A stretch of 44,111 nucleotides of DNA from contig NC_049990.1 in assembly GCF_000003815.2 (NCBI RefSeq), positions 19,180,523 to 19,224,633 on the forward strand, read 5' to 3'. The notes under the pieces were generated by a model. It saw only the letters and a program-made list of their open reading frames with translations, was not told the origin of the DNA and ran no database searches. A program made the translations under genes and the position numbers. This DNA is from Branchiostoma floridae (Eukaryota > Chordata > Leptocardii > Amphioxiformes > Branchiostomatidae). The stretch's first letter is position 1; each line of letters opens with the position of its first letter. This document shows, piece after piece, positions 1 through 9,468 of this stretch.

Positions 1-218
1 TCTTGCAGAAATATAGACCTTTGTGATCGAAATTTGCCCAGGGAAAAAAATTATCTAAAAGAAACAGGCTAAGGGTAGGCACTGGGCACTTTCTGCGCAG
101 CTCCGGAAAACAACTCCCTCCCCTCAAGCATTACGTAACGTTACAGTCCTTACATTTTCGAATGTGTTACATACGCCAGTCGTTAACACTGGTATTAACA
201 CTTTATCTACCTTCGCAG
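1..218. other. intron or flank upstream of first acetyltransferase exon
   Basis: No coding segment recognised. The last bases form a pyrimidine tract and CAG acceptor for the exon starting at 219. The 5' exons of the acetyltransferase gene are expected to lie outside the window. Confidence 0.5.
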
Positions 219-296
219 AATTAAGAGAGGATGGTTTTGGAGAAACCCCTTATTTCCACTGTTTTGTAGCGGAGACCACACCGAAAACATCTTCAG
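219..296 (+). CDS. acetyltransferase exon (EDGFGE segment)
   Basis: 78 bases, phase 1 at both ends, acceptor TTCGCAG and donor CAG|GTCAGC. Encodes 25 full codons including REDGFGETPYFHCFVAETT, the segment before the central beta sheet of SSAT enzymes. Confidence 0.75.
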
Positions 297-1595
297 GTCA
301 GCAGTGGATATTCATAGATCACACAGCATTTATTTTGATTATATATTTCTGTTCAGAAGTATTCTACCTTACGAACATCTGTATGTGTAAGTTTTAATAT
401 AAGAATTTATCCATTCATCAATCCCATAGCTAATCAGCCACAGACTGTTTCAGAGACAGCATGACGTTTTACTTTTTATTCATTTACTAATCATTCTTTC
501 AGTCGATTAACGACAAATTTAATTATAAGGATGCCCTGAATCAATATGCAATGGATAAATCAACATAAATTTACCAATTCACATACCATAAAACGGAAAT
601 GATCGGACAAAGGGGTAATACCTTATCTGAAGGACGCAAAATAAGTTGCACACTACCAAGTTAAAATTATTAATTACAAAACTCTTTACAGTAATAATCA
701 CATCGATCTTCATTCAGTAGGTTTCCACTTTGGTAAAAATGGCAAGATGTTACGTTTGTTCGAAAGCAAAATTCTCTTATTTTGTCTGTTACAAAGACAT
801 TACAATCATAATGCTGGTTGACTTTTTAATGCAATGTTAGCAAAAATAGAATACTACACTAGCATTACATTAATTCATAATGCCTGGCTGTTTATTCTGA
901 CGTCTACATACATAAAATGTTACTAATTTCCAGGCACATCCGTTCTCGCTGGATACCTCATGTATTTCTTTATGTATGATTCCTACAACGGACGGTTCTT
1001 GTACGTGGAAGATTTCTACGTGTCTCCGTCTCAGAGGGGTAAGACATGGAACAAAGACAGAACTAATAATGTTTCCCTGATCGCATGAATGCATGTATCC
1101 AATGCTGCATTATAACACTTCCAATTAGTAGTGACAGGTTTGCATGAAGAAATTACTGCTCTGATTCATTTGTCATTCTTACAGAATCAAGACAAATCGT
1201 AGGCTATGCCATGTACTTCTTCATGTATTGCACCTTCGTGGGAAGGGTGATCTTTTTAGAAGACTTCTACGTATATCCTCAATTCCGCGGTGAGGCTTGC
1301 TCAATGATCTGTGTTGTAATGTGTTTGAATTTGATGATTTTGATTCGTGCTCTGATGACTGTGAATGCGTGTTTGATCTATAATCATATATCTGCTGAAC
1401 AGTTGGATTTCTGTTCGCTTCTCTAGTACTTATATCGTGTCATTTATAGTTATGACGATCAATCAAGAGTTCTCAATTCATGAGACAAATGATACTCATA
1501 CAAAACTCAATAATATCTGTTTCACCCTTATGTCATGGACCTCTTTCCCTACAGGCTCTGGAATCGGTACGGAGCTAATGAAGAGAGTTGCACAG
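219..1595 (+). CDS. spermidine/spermine N1-acetyltransferase-like gene, partial
   Basis: Part of a GNAT-fold diamine acetyltransferase (SSAT/SAT family), which transfers acetyl from acetyl-CoA to polyamines or thialysine in the cytoplasm. Four exons are seen at 219-296, 934-1038, 1185-1289 and 1555-1595. All have AG/GT borders and compatible phases (phase 1 between exons, phase 0 after the last). The first encodes LREDGFGETPYFHCFVAE, matching the family's EDGFG-HP-YHC-VAE region. The two middle exons are alternative copies of the GYAMYFFMY / LEDFYV segment. The last gives GSGIGTELMKR, which completes the acetyl-CoA-binding R/Q-x-x-G-x-G loop. The N-terminal exons are upstream of the window. 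The C-terminal part (the FLV-x4-N, FY and EGW region) is not seen and may lie in the gap at 1789-1969 or be lost, so a decaying copy is possible. Family assignment rests on remembered SSAT sequence. Confidence 0.75.
297..933 (+). other. intron of acetyltransferase gene
   Basis: AT-rich, GT at 297 and CAG at 931-933. No further coding segment or repeat recognised. Confidence 0.5.
934..1038 (+). CDS. acetyltransferase duplicated exon, copy 1
   Basis: 105 bases, phase 1 at both ends, acceptor TTCCAG and donor AGGG|GTAAGA. Encodes GYLMYFFMYDSYNGRF and VEDFYVSPSQRG, the strand leading into the acetyl-CoA loop. Same length, phases and position in the fold as the exon at 1185-1289. Confidence 0.75.
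1185..1289 (+). CDS. acetyltransferase duplicated exon, copy 2
   Basis: 105 bases, phase 1 at both ends, acceptor TTACAG and donor CGCG|GTGAGG. Encodes GYAMYFFMYCTFVGRV and LEDFYVYPQFRG. Homologous to 934-1038 and probably an alternative to it, because including both would duplicate a core strand. Confidence 0.75.
1555..1595 (+). CDS. acetyltransferase exon (acetyl-CoA loop)
   Basis: 41 bases, acceptor CTACAG, donor CACAG|GTAACT. Encodes SGIGTELMKRVAQ, which aligns with the GFGIGSEIL segment of SSAT and provides the glycines of the acetyl-CoA pyrophosphate loop. Confidence 0.75.
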
Positions 1596-1788
1596 GTAAC
1601 TGAGTGAAAAAGTTAAATCTCGTGTGTTTTTCTTGCAAACATAACTCACCCTTCCAGCTAACGCCGTTGTGAAACTTCTTTATTAAATGATACATAGTGC
1701 AAGTTATGTAAACTTATTTCAACACTGAAAGAACAAATACCTTTTATTTTTCTGTACATGTGTCTATGAGAAATGATAAAACAAATCA

Positions 1789-1969
1789 NNNNNNNNNNNN
1801 NNNNNNNNNNNNNNNNNNNNNNNNNNNNNNNNNNNNNNNNNNNNNNNNNNNNNNNNNNNNNNNNNNNNNNNNNNNNNNNNNNNNNNNNNNNNNNNNNNNN
1901 NNNNNNNNNNNNNNNNNNNNNNNNNNNNNNNNNNNNNNNNNNNNNNNNNNNNNNNNNNNNNNNNNNNNN
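1789..1969. other. assembly gap (181 N)
   Basis: Run of undetermined bases. The missing C-terminal exon of the acetyltransferase could lie here. Confidence 1.
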
Positions 1970-3069
1970 AAAACATGGACCTGGCCAAGTGCCAGGAGAA
2001 GGCACTATCAAAGTACTAATGTACTGGTATGATGTACAAAGAGATTTGATACGGGTAATTCCGGTGGTTGTTAATTTTTACTTTCTATAGGCTAGCATGC
2101 TTAGCTCTTTGTCAAAGTTTTATATGTTCCTCGTGGACTATTCTTCTGTCCATTGGTTTCAAATGAAAAAAAAATCAAATATGTGTGCGCGTAATGAGTC
2201 TTTAGTATTATCGGTATTGGTATGATATAAACATTTTATACAAGAATCAATGGTTTTGAATCGTGTTGTCTTGGAGCCTTTATATACAATATTTCTTAGC
2301 ATCCAAGTAAAGTCAACTAAGTCAGTTGAATGCTATTGTTAGAGTATCTGTGAGTATTCAATAAACTATTCATCATTGTGTTAACCCCGACCCATTGACA
2401 CACCCACATGTAGAAAACCACGACAAAACAGAGCTTTGGCAAAGTGTCCTAGTGACCTATAGAGTCCCATGTATAATATTGTTATTTGATAATTTGTTTA
2501 AATACATGGGCATTTCATACATATCACTATCAGTATCACATAGTGGCTGCTCCAGATTATGTATACTGAAAACGGATGAATCGAATGTAGACATCAACAA
2601 CAATCAGCTATATCAGTGAAAGGTCATACAATACATTAAATTGGTAAATAAAGTGTGAACCGGACGATGACAAGTAACATGCAATTACCGAAGAAATAGT
2701 ACTGGAAAATGCAGACACGAGGAAGGCAACATTTTTGAGAAAATGCAGTATGTTTCACTCCTACTAATGTGCATGTTGTCAAGCTGTTCGTACACAATAC
2801 TATAACAATAAGGTTCACCCCTTAAGGCCATTATAACAATTGCTTTTTATGTGGAGATATATGGCACCTAGCCGGTGTGATTATGAGAGATGATGGCACC
2901 AAACATTATTACAATACAATGGAGGGGCCAATAAAATTATTGTAGCCCAAGGACGTTATACACCTCCCTGGGTAGCCTTACTCTAATGACAAATATTTCC
3001 TAAGAGAAATCATACTTCTAATTCTAATAGAGACTTTGTGACTGGGCTAGAACAGTGTGAAACTGGGTG
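1970..3069. other. intergenic, with one duplicated flank segment
   Basis: No convincing gene. About 2495-2620 resembles 8511-8690, 16075-16200 and 42440-42540 (shared words such as TACTGAAAACGGAT), the 3' flank that is repeated downstream of each array unit. Confidence 0.5.
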
Positions 3070-4031
3070 CTACTTACTCGCGGAGTTTGACGACAGTCTC
3101 GACTTCGATCGAGTATTTGCTACGTAAGTATGGCGCATTAAGGGGACGAGATGTCCCGTCGAACGTGAGGAAGGGATACTGGTTGGAATTTCTTCTTCGT
3201 TCGAAGGACTATACTGAATGCCATCTTCAGTTGAATCAGGAGACTGGAGACGTGTTACAGTCCGGGCTGGCAGGGATTTATTACTGGCAAGGCGGAGGTT
3301 CGAAGATGGAACCTTGGGGGACCCAGCAACTAGAGCCCTTTTTGATGTGGAGGTTGATTGGTTACCTGGCATATGGGATCTCTTTCTGTTCCGATTACTT
3401 TGCCAGGGTAGGTACAATATCCGGGTAAGTTTAACATACCCCGCCCCGTCATTGGTCCCTCCTTCACCACTAGTGTCTGATCCTGAGTTATAGGAGCCAC
3501 CTCCACCGCCACAGGCACCACGTGGTTTTCCCCCCCTCCCTCCTCCTGAGTACCCACCCCCTCCTCCTTCCCCACCTCCCCGGCCGTAACTCCCTCCCCC
3601 TCCTCCAAACCCGCCCTCTGCATTGTTTAACACCCCCCTCCCACCCACTCCACCGTTCACGAAAGCCTTCCCACCCTCACCCCCATAATTTCCATCAGTG
3701 CCACCAAAGTGAACTTTCCCGCTCGCGCCGTCCGTTAGGAGCCCCCCGCCTCCCCCACCTACATGGTCAGCACACCCTTCTGTGGCGCCTTTTCCGTCAG
3801 TACCTCCTCCAAAATTAGGGCATCCACCTGCGCTGCGCTGCCCTGTTGTCATGGTTGTACCGTCACTGTTGGAGTTCTTTTTTCTCATGTTTTGCCCTCC
3901 CCCCGCACCACCCGCCACGATCAGCGGCGTGTTGTCCGTCTTGGTGACGAAGGTTCCGCCTCCACCACCGACCCCACCGCTGTGCTTGTTCTCCCCTCCC
4001 TCTTGGCCGACAAGTATCTTCAACACTTCAC
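3070..4031 (-). CDS. copy A exon 4: glycine-rich domain with extra tail
   Basis: Acceptor TTTTAG|GT, enters in phase 1 after a K/R-G junction. The glycine-rich part runs to about 3420. The paralogues stop right after GYV-x2-T-R/K-x2, but here the matching codon is TTG. The frame stays open for over 100 more codons, giving a Ser/Arg/Pro-rich tail with no recognised domain. The opposite strand is also open over 3057-3428, so the tail may be inserted sequence rather than a selected protein. Confidence 0.75.
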
Positions 4032-6761
4032 CTAAAATGGTACAGACCACAAAATGGTTTTTGCACGTATGTCACGTGTTCATATTGTAGGTCTGAACAT
4101 TTTGTACGCGTAATTTCATCGGCACCATTGATTCGTCACTGATCCTACCTCTCTGCAGGCGAAAGGTCCCCCTGATCACTGCACCGCGCCCCCTGGCGGA
4201 CTTGTCGTCTTCCACACCCCAACCTGCTGCAGCACCTGGAAAGAACACAATTGAAACTGAGATCAGACACTGGAAACTAAAAAAAACTGAGGGAATAGAC
4301 AACACTCCTACGGTCCTGTTAACGTCACCATGTTCTAACATAACCGACAAGACCTAACTCTATCTATACGGGGTGGGGTGGCAGTCGACAATAATGTTTT
4401 TTTTCGAAGCCAATCTTGTTTCTATGCATTTGTATATCACTAACATCAAATATGATTTATTGAGGCATCTATGGTTACATTCTTTTTGATTTTTACTAAT
4501 CTGGTGACGTAATTGATCAAACTCCAAGATGGCGTGCCATATCAGAAGCAAACGTATGTCGCTCTAATTCCGTCAAAGTCCGTTTGACACTGTTACGGTT
4601 GCCATTAACAACAGAATATTACGGTTGCCATTAACAACAGATTTGGTGACTGCATGCATACAATAAGCCGAAATTTCCCCCCCCCCCCCCCCCCCCCCAG
4701 TCCCAGGAATCCCCCAAAAGGCGTAGGTACCTAATATTTGGGTAATGAGGCTGATTCGCGTGGTCAAGGCGCCTCCTCCAGCTAGCACGGGACCCCGTTT
4801 TACGTCCCTTCCGAAATACAAAATCGTGAATTCTTGGTCGGGCATCCGATCACCGTACCTTGGTGGTCTCTCATCCAAGTACAGACCGGACTGCACGTTG
4901 CTAACACTTCCACGTTGCGCCAGACGACCGTAAGCAACAAGTCTCAAACTAGCTCTATTAGCTCCAACCAGGATTACGATTAGGTTATAGGATTGTCCAT
5001 ACCTGCCGCCTCTACCCTGTACTGCCCGGTATTTGGTACAGTGAAATACTGAATCCCGTCCTTCAGCTGCACCAGCCCCTCGTGGTCCTGTCCGCGGTAG
5101 TGGCCATGGGTCCCCAGGCTGGTCGGGCCCAGACGGCCGGTGGCACCGAGTGTCGTGAAAATGGCTATGAAAAAAAAAGAATGATATGTGTAAAATATCT
5201 GATATCTTCTGATTTATGCCTTTATGTTGATTTCATACACATTTTTTATTTCAAACTCTGTTTCGTTGATGTTGCTGATTTATTATTTGTACATTTTATC
5301 TTATTGTTTATCCATGTGTTTTGCATGTTATGATGGTGTGTGTGTATGTGTGTGTGGGGGGTGTGGGGGGTGGGGGGTGGTAGGCAACTAAAGGAAGTTG
5401 TCTAGGTCCTCCTGTTTCCCCCTCCATTGACTGTATAGTATAGCAGAAAAGTCAAATAAAAGTAATATTTAGCATTTATGAATGGTGCATCCAATAGTTC
5501 CATTTAACACCATAGTTATGATTTAAGTATAAAGTGTACAAGGTTTTCAGCAGCGTAAAGGCAGTGTGCTGTTAATTGAATGCAAAAGACCGAAACATAA
5601 TCATATCACATAGATGTTAAAGTTCTATAGATTACCTTCGAACGTCCCTGCATGAACTTCTCCCAGGCGAGGTTTGACCATGTCGCACATCTCTTCCTCC
5701 TCAAAAGCGACGTAGGCCTTCTCAGTTAATTTCTCTGTACTATTGACAAGTTCTGTCTGTAACAGTGTCTTCAGTCTATCGTTCACTTCTCCATTGATCG
5801 CCATGATCTCAAAGTCCGATCCGTATTTCACGATGTTCCGTCCGAACTCTGCCGCGCTCTCTAACGCCACAGTCGCTGTTTCTATCTCTTCTATAGCGGT
5901 GGAGAACTCCTTACTGCGGGTCTGGCTCACCGTGCTTACATAACTCAGTAACTCGGCCTCTTGTTGATTGACATGTGTCACCAACTGCCGTCTAGTTTTT
6001 TCTGCTTTCCTCTTGATCTTCTCGATAGTTTCTGTGACATTTTTCTCCAGCTCGGTCTTCTGTGCGTGCGCCTGTTGGTCTGCTGTCTTCAGATCGCCGA
6101 ACGTCTTTTCTACTTTCGTAAGAAGATCTAGTATGTCTTCTTTTGCCTTTACGGCTGTGTCGGTGAAATACTCGTACTTGTGGTCCTTGTGGGACAGAAC
6201 AGTGCATACCTGGCAAATAGCCTCGCTACAGTCGATGCAAAATAGCTTCAGGGTCTCCTGCGAGTGGATCCTACACGGTGGCAGGGGACGAGGCTTGATC
6301 TTAACGGTGTCACGTTCGGCCTTGAGCTGCTCTACGCCGATCACCTGGTGACCTCTGGTCACCGCTATACGACGGTGAATTGCTACACATTCGTCACATA
6401 AAAAGAAGCCACAATCCGTACAGAAGGACTCCGCCCCTGACTTGGTCTCACAGCTCCCACAGACCAGACTTTCTCCTTCATTAGTCAGCTTTTTGTGGAC
6501 GTCCACCGTGTCCTTCAGGCTCTCCACGAAGAAATTATCTTTCAGTTCCGCGACCCCACCACCCGGAAGTAAAGTCTTGCTGCGACAGGTGGGGCAATCT
6601 AGCTCGGTTTTGACCTTTTGTTTCTTCAAAAGCTCTACGAGGCACTGCAGGCAGAAGGAATGAAGACAAGACAGTACCTTGGGTCGGCGGTAGGGCTGCA
6701 GGCAGATCTGACACTCGAGGAAGTCTTCTGAGAGGCGATTCAGAAGTTTCGATTCCGCCAT
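3070..6761 (-). CDS. TRIM-glycine-rich (ALK-type GRD) fusion gene, copy A
   Basis: Predicted 778-residue protein from exons 6761-5636, 5164-5003, 4235-4149 and 4031-3070, all with AG/GT borders and phase-1 introns. Residues 17-59 form a C3HC4 RING (C17, C20, C32, H34, C37, C40, C56, C59), expected to bind an E2 ubiquitin-conjugating enzyme. B-box 1 is at about 101-138 and B-box 2 at about 163-194 (C163, H166, C175, C178, C183, C186, H191, H194). A coiled coil at about 205-345 should drive dimerisation. The rest is a glycine-rich domain of the ALK/LTK type (FTTLGATGRLGPTS, LKILVGQEGG, PLIVAGGAGGG, GGFGGGGGSYG). No signal peptide or membrane segment is seen, so an intracellular E3 ligase is inferred. 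Oddities are the lost stop at the usual site, a 54-codon exon 2 using a shifted acceptor, and a 767-base intron 2. Confidence 0.82.
4149..4235 (-). CDS. copy A exon 3 (glycine-rich domain, 29 codons)
   Basis: 87 bases, phase 1 at both ends, acceptor TTCCAG, donor GAGAG|GTAGG. Encodes AAAGWGVEDDKSARGRG then AVIRGTF, the ALK AAGGKGGK to GVSVLGIF segment. Confidence 0.85.
4236..5002 (-). other. copy A intron 2
   Basis: Longer than in copies B and C (135 and 159 bases). Holds a tandem pair of about 30 bases near 4591-4640, a C22 run at 4677-4698, and an unexplained open minus frame at about 4720-5000 (LYLDERPPRYGDRMPDQEF and onward) that I do not recognise. Confidence 0.5.
4677..4698. repeat. 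poly-C run (22 bases)
   Basis: Mononucleotide tract inside copy A intron 2. Likely length-unstable. Confidence 0.9.
5003..5164 (-). CDS. copy A exon 2 (start of glycine-rich domain)
   Basis: 162 bases, phase 1 at both ends, acceptor TTCATAG|CC, donor GGCAG|GTATGG. Encodes AIFTTLGATGRLGPTS and GIQYFTVPNTGQYRVEAAG, aligning with ALK's GATGRTGPT and GIQTWKVPATDTY-AAG. Two codons shorter at the 5' side than B and C, with a Gly-His insertion before YRGQD. Confidence 0.85.
5165..5635 (-). other. copy A intron 1
   Basis: GT at 5635/5634 and AG at 5166/5165. Contains a GT/G-rich simple tract at about 5335-5385. Nothing else recognised. Confidence 0.6.
5636..6761 (-). CDS. copy A exon 1: RING, two B-boxes, coiled coil
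   Basis: 375 codons plus one base, donor TTCGAAG|GTAATC. ATG in the context CAACATGG-like (..CATGGCGGAA) shared by copies A, B and C. All eight RING ligands and all B-box 2 ligands are present. Confidence 0.92.
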
Positions 6762-7851
6762 GTTGAAATCTTCGAGAGGGTTAAACGTCCGAAACAGTGC
6801 TGAGAAATGTATGCTGAATATCCACTAGACAGTCTTGATTTGACGAACGGGAAGGTTGTTATCTTAAAACGCTTTCAAACATTGACGACAACGGTCCAGT
6901 GAGCAGACAACGGAGGGACCGAGTTGTCTACCTTAACGTAACGGTACCTGAAAATGGCGAGTTTGCAAACATATGACTTTAAGGTTTTGTACACCGATCA
7001 TGTGATGCAGTTGTGCTCAACAAGGTCATGGCGGAAGCGTATCGATTTACGCACGCTTGCATGGCCCACACTAAACAAACAGAACAAAGTACACTTGATG
7101 GCAGCGACACCCCGGCTGTTACTGTTGTCCGACCTATGATACATTTAAAAGTACCAAAACATCAGATTTTCGAGTATTCAAAGACTGAAATGAATAGACT
7201 GAATTGATTGAAGTCATAGTTTGACCATGTAGGAGTAAACATTAAGTGTTACGTAAGCTCGTGTACTATACAGACTACCAGCAGGTAATTTCAACTATCA
7301 TAAATGTACGAACGCAGCCAGTATTAGTTGACACAGTGGCCATGGTTCGGTTCATATACATTCCAAAGTTTAAGTTTCTGCATGTTTGTTCAATGATGTA
7401 CTCTGAGTTGCGCTAGCTAATAGGACTGATGTGGGTAACTTCTTGAAGTACTTATCTGTTTACGTTTTACTGTGTATGCTACCTTACTTCAATGATGCAC
7501 ATAATGCACCATTTTATTGAGTTGTTGGATGGACAGATTTTATGCCTGTGTCTGCTATATGAAATTTTTGTTTGGGGGTTTGAAAGTTTAAAAAAAGATG
7601 CGCGTGTTCTTTTATAGTGAGATATTATTCCATACTTTATTATCATTCATGACATGCAAACAAACAAACATCTTGGATTGTTCTTAGCGCGATAGACATT
7701 TCATACAAAGAACCTGTAGGACTATGTTTCTTGGGTACGTGTCTGTCCTTATCATTTCTTATAGCATTCAAATATTTGTTTTACTACCAAGCTTCCAATT
7801 CCAATGTCCAAAGCTAGAAACCAAAGCTTAAGGGGCGCGATACAACAACTA
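6762..7851. other. upstream/intergenic block between copies A and B
   Basis: No gene. The first 250 bases are shared with the regions upstream of B, C and D. About 7240-7700 is homologous to 14960-15850 and 41520-42250, but lacks the two MITE insertions found in the B-C block. Confidence 0.6.
6940..7010 (-). promoter_or_regulatory. conserved upstream segment with ATGGCG and TCATGTGA
   Basis: AAAATGGCG near 6951 (YY1-like) and TCATGTGA at 6998-7005 (E-box of the MITF/TFE type). Both recur at matching distance upstream of B and D. Promoter role is inferred from conservation only. Confidence 0.3.
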
Positions 7852-8429
7852 CGAGGGGCGTGCAATTAGTAATGGTCCTGACCCATTTCCCATAGCAGGA
7901 GATTAATGAAACTTGGCACAGTTATTAGTCTTTCTCTTCATAGGAATCACCCAGAGTTATGCATTTCTCCCATCGTTTGATGCAGCTCTGGACACCGATT
8001 TTGTAGGACACCCCAGATTGGTCCTCCAACTGATGCCTCATCAATGGCACAAGAGGGACGACCAGGTCTGGGAGCTGTTTCCACAGACTTCCAGCCACGT
8101 TTGAATTCAGGATGCCAGCGTTTTACAAGGTCATATGATGGGGCATCATCACCATAAGTTTCATTTATTTCATCAAAAGTCTTCTTTGGTGTGCGTCCTT
8201 TCAAATACAAAAACCGGATCACTGCGCGACACTCAACTGGTTCCATTTCACACCTGGTCCATTTCGCACCTGACTAAGTTCAAACACCAGTAAATCAGAA
8301 ACCACAATTAGTTCAGAGCTGTCTTTTGCAACATAACCCATAGAGATATGAATTATTACACATACAAAATTTCATTTAGATCAGACAACTGGAAGTGGGT
8401 CAGGACCATTACTTATTGCACGCCCCTCG
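7852..8429 (-). mobile_element. internally deleted mariner-type element
   Basis: 578 bases bounded by inverted repeats (CGAGGGGCGTGCAATWAGTA, at least 30 bases matching at both ends) and a TA duplication at 7850-7851 and 8430-8431. Carries the helix-turn-helix start of a mariner transposase. A later frame ends with RWEKCITLGDSYEE, the typical transposase C terminus, so the catalytic core has been deleted. Confidence 0.88.
7947..8246 (-). pseudogene. mariner transposase remnant (HTH plus C-terminal tip)
   Basis: From ATG at 8246: VECRAVIRFLYLKGRTPKK, then ETYGDDAPSYDLVKRW and RPGRPS, the family's first DNA-binding domain. After about residue 75 the frame jumps across a deletion, and the C-terminal WEKCI motif lies in a different frame. 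No DDD/DDE residues remain, so it is inactive. Confidence 0.85.
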
Positions 8430-8830
8430 TATTTGGCATAGTGTTAATAGTTAGCATACTTCCTAATAGCAGTTTTGTGTCGTCTCACAGGGTATACATG
8501 TATTTGGTGATCACTGTAAGTAATCAATCGGTTGAATACACTGGCACTCCATACATATTACAATCACAATGTTGCTGCTACAGATTATGTACTGTACTGA
8601 AAACGGATATTAAATATGATGTTCAGTTCAGTTCATCCTCGGAGAGGTGACACCAGCGACGGTCTCCACATGTAGACATTCACAACAATCAGTAGTATTA
8701 TTATTTGAAAGAGCAACTTAGATTTTTGGACATGCACTGAATGACAACACAATTGATGAAAACAATGAAATCTGGGTTAACTTTTGGTTGTAAGAAATTG
8801 AGTATGTTTCTGTCAGGGTTGATGTCGTAT
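8430..8830. other. 3' flank of copy B
   Basis: No gene. 8511-8690 is the duplicated downstream block also seen after copies A, C and E. Confidence 0.5.
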
Positions 8831-9468
8831 TCAAATCGCCCTGGTAATTATAACATACCCCGGTCCGTCATTGGCCCCTCCTTCGCCACCAGTGTCTGAT
8901 CCAGAGTTATAAGAACCGCCTCCACCCCCACAGGCACCATTCTTATTATCCCCCCTCCCTCCTCCTGAGTACCCACCCCCTCCTCCTCCCCCACCTCCAG
9001 CACCATCACTCCCTCCCCCTCCTCCAAACCCGCCGTCTGCATTGTACAACACCCCCCTCCCACCGACTCCACCGTTCACGAAAGCCTTCCCACCCTCACC
9101 CCCATTACCCCCATCAGTACCACCAAAGAGAACTTTCCCGCTCGCGCCGTCCGTTAGGAGTCCCCCGCCTCCCCCACCTACATTATCTTTATCTCCTTGT
9201 GTGGCACCTTTTCCGTCAGAACCTCCTGCAAAGTTAGTAACACCACCAGAGCTGTACTGCCCTGCTGTTACGGTAGTACCGTCACTGTTAGGGTTCCTAC
9301 CAGGCATCCTATAACCTCCCCCCGCACCCCCCGCCACGATCAGCGGCGTGTTGTCCGTCTTGGTGACGAAGGTTCCGCCTCCACCACCGACCGCACAGCT
9401 GAACTTGGTCTCCCCAAGGACGTTGATCTCCCCTCCTTCTTGGCCAACAAGTATTTTCAATATATCAC
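8831..9468 (-). CDS. copy B exon 4: glycine-rich domain
   Basis: Acceptor TTCTAG|GT, phase 1, stop TGA after GYVIITRAI. About 210 residues, dominated by Gly runs around a TFVTKTDNTPLIVAGGAGGG core. Confidence 0.88.

Noticed and set aside
1970-2090. Possible C-terminal acetyltransferase exon after the gap
   Set aside because: None of the three frames contains the expected FLV/FY/EGW pattern in a coherent exon.
5968-6351. Plus-strand frames opposite the TRIM exons (also 13663-13908, 40590-40952)
   Set aside because: Antisense shadows of conserved RING/B-box/coiled-coil coding sequence.
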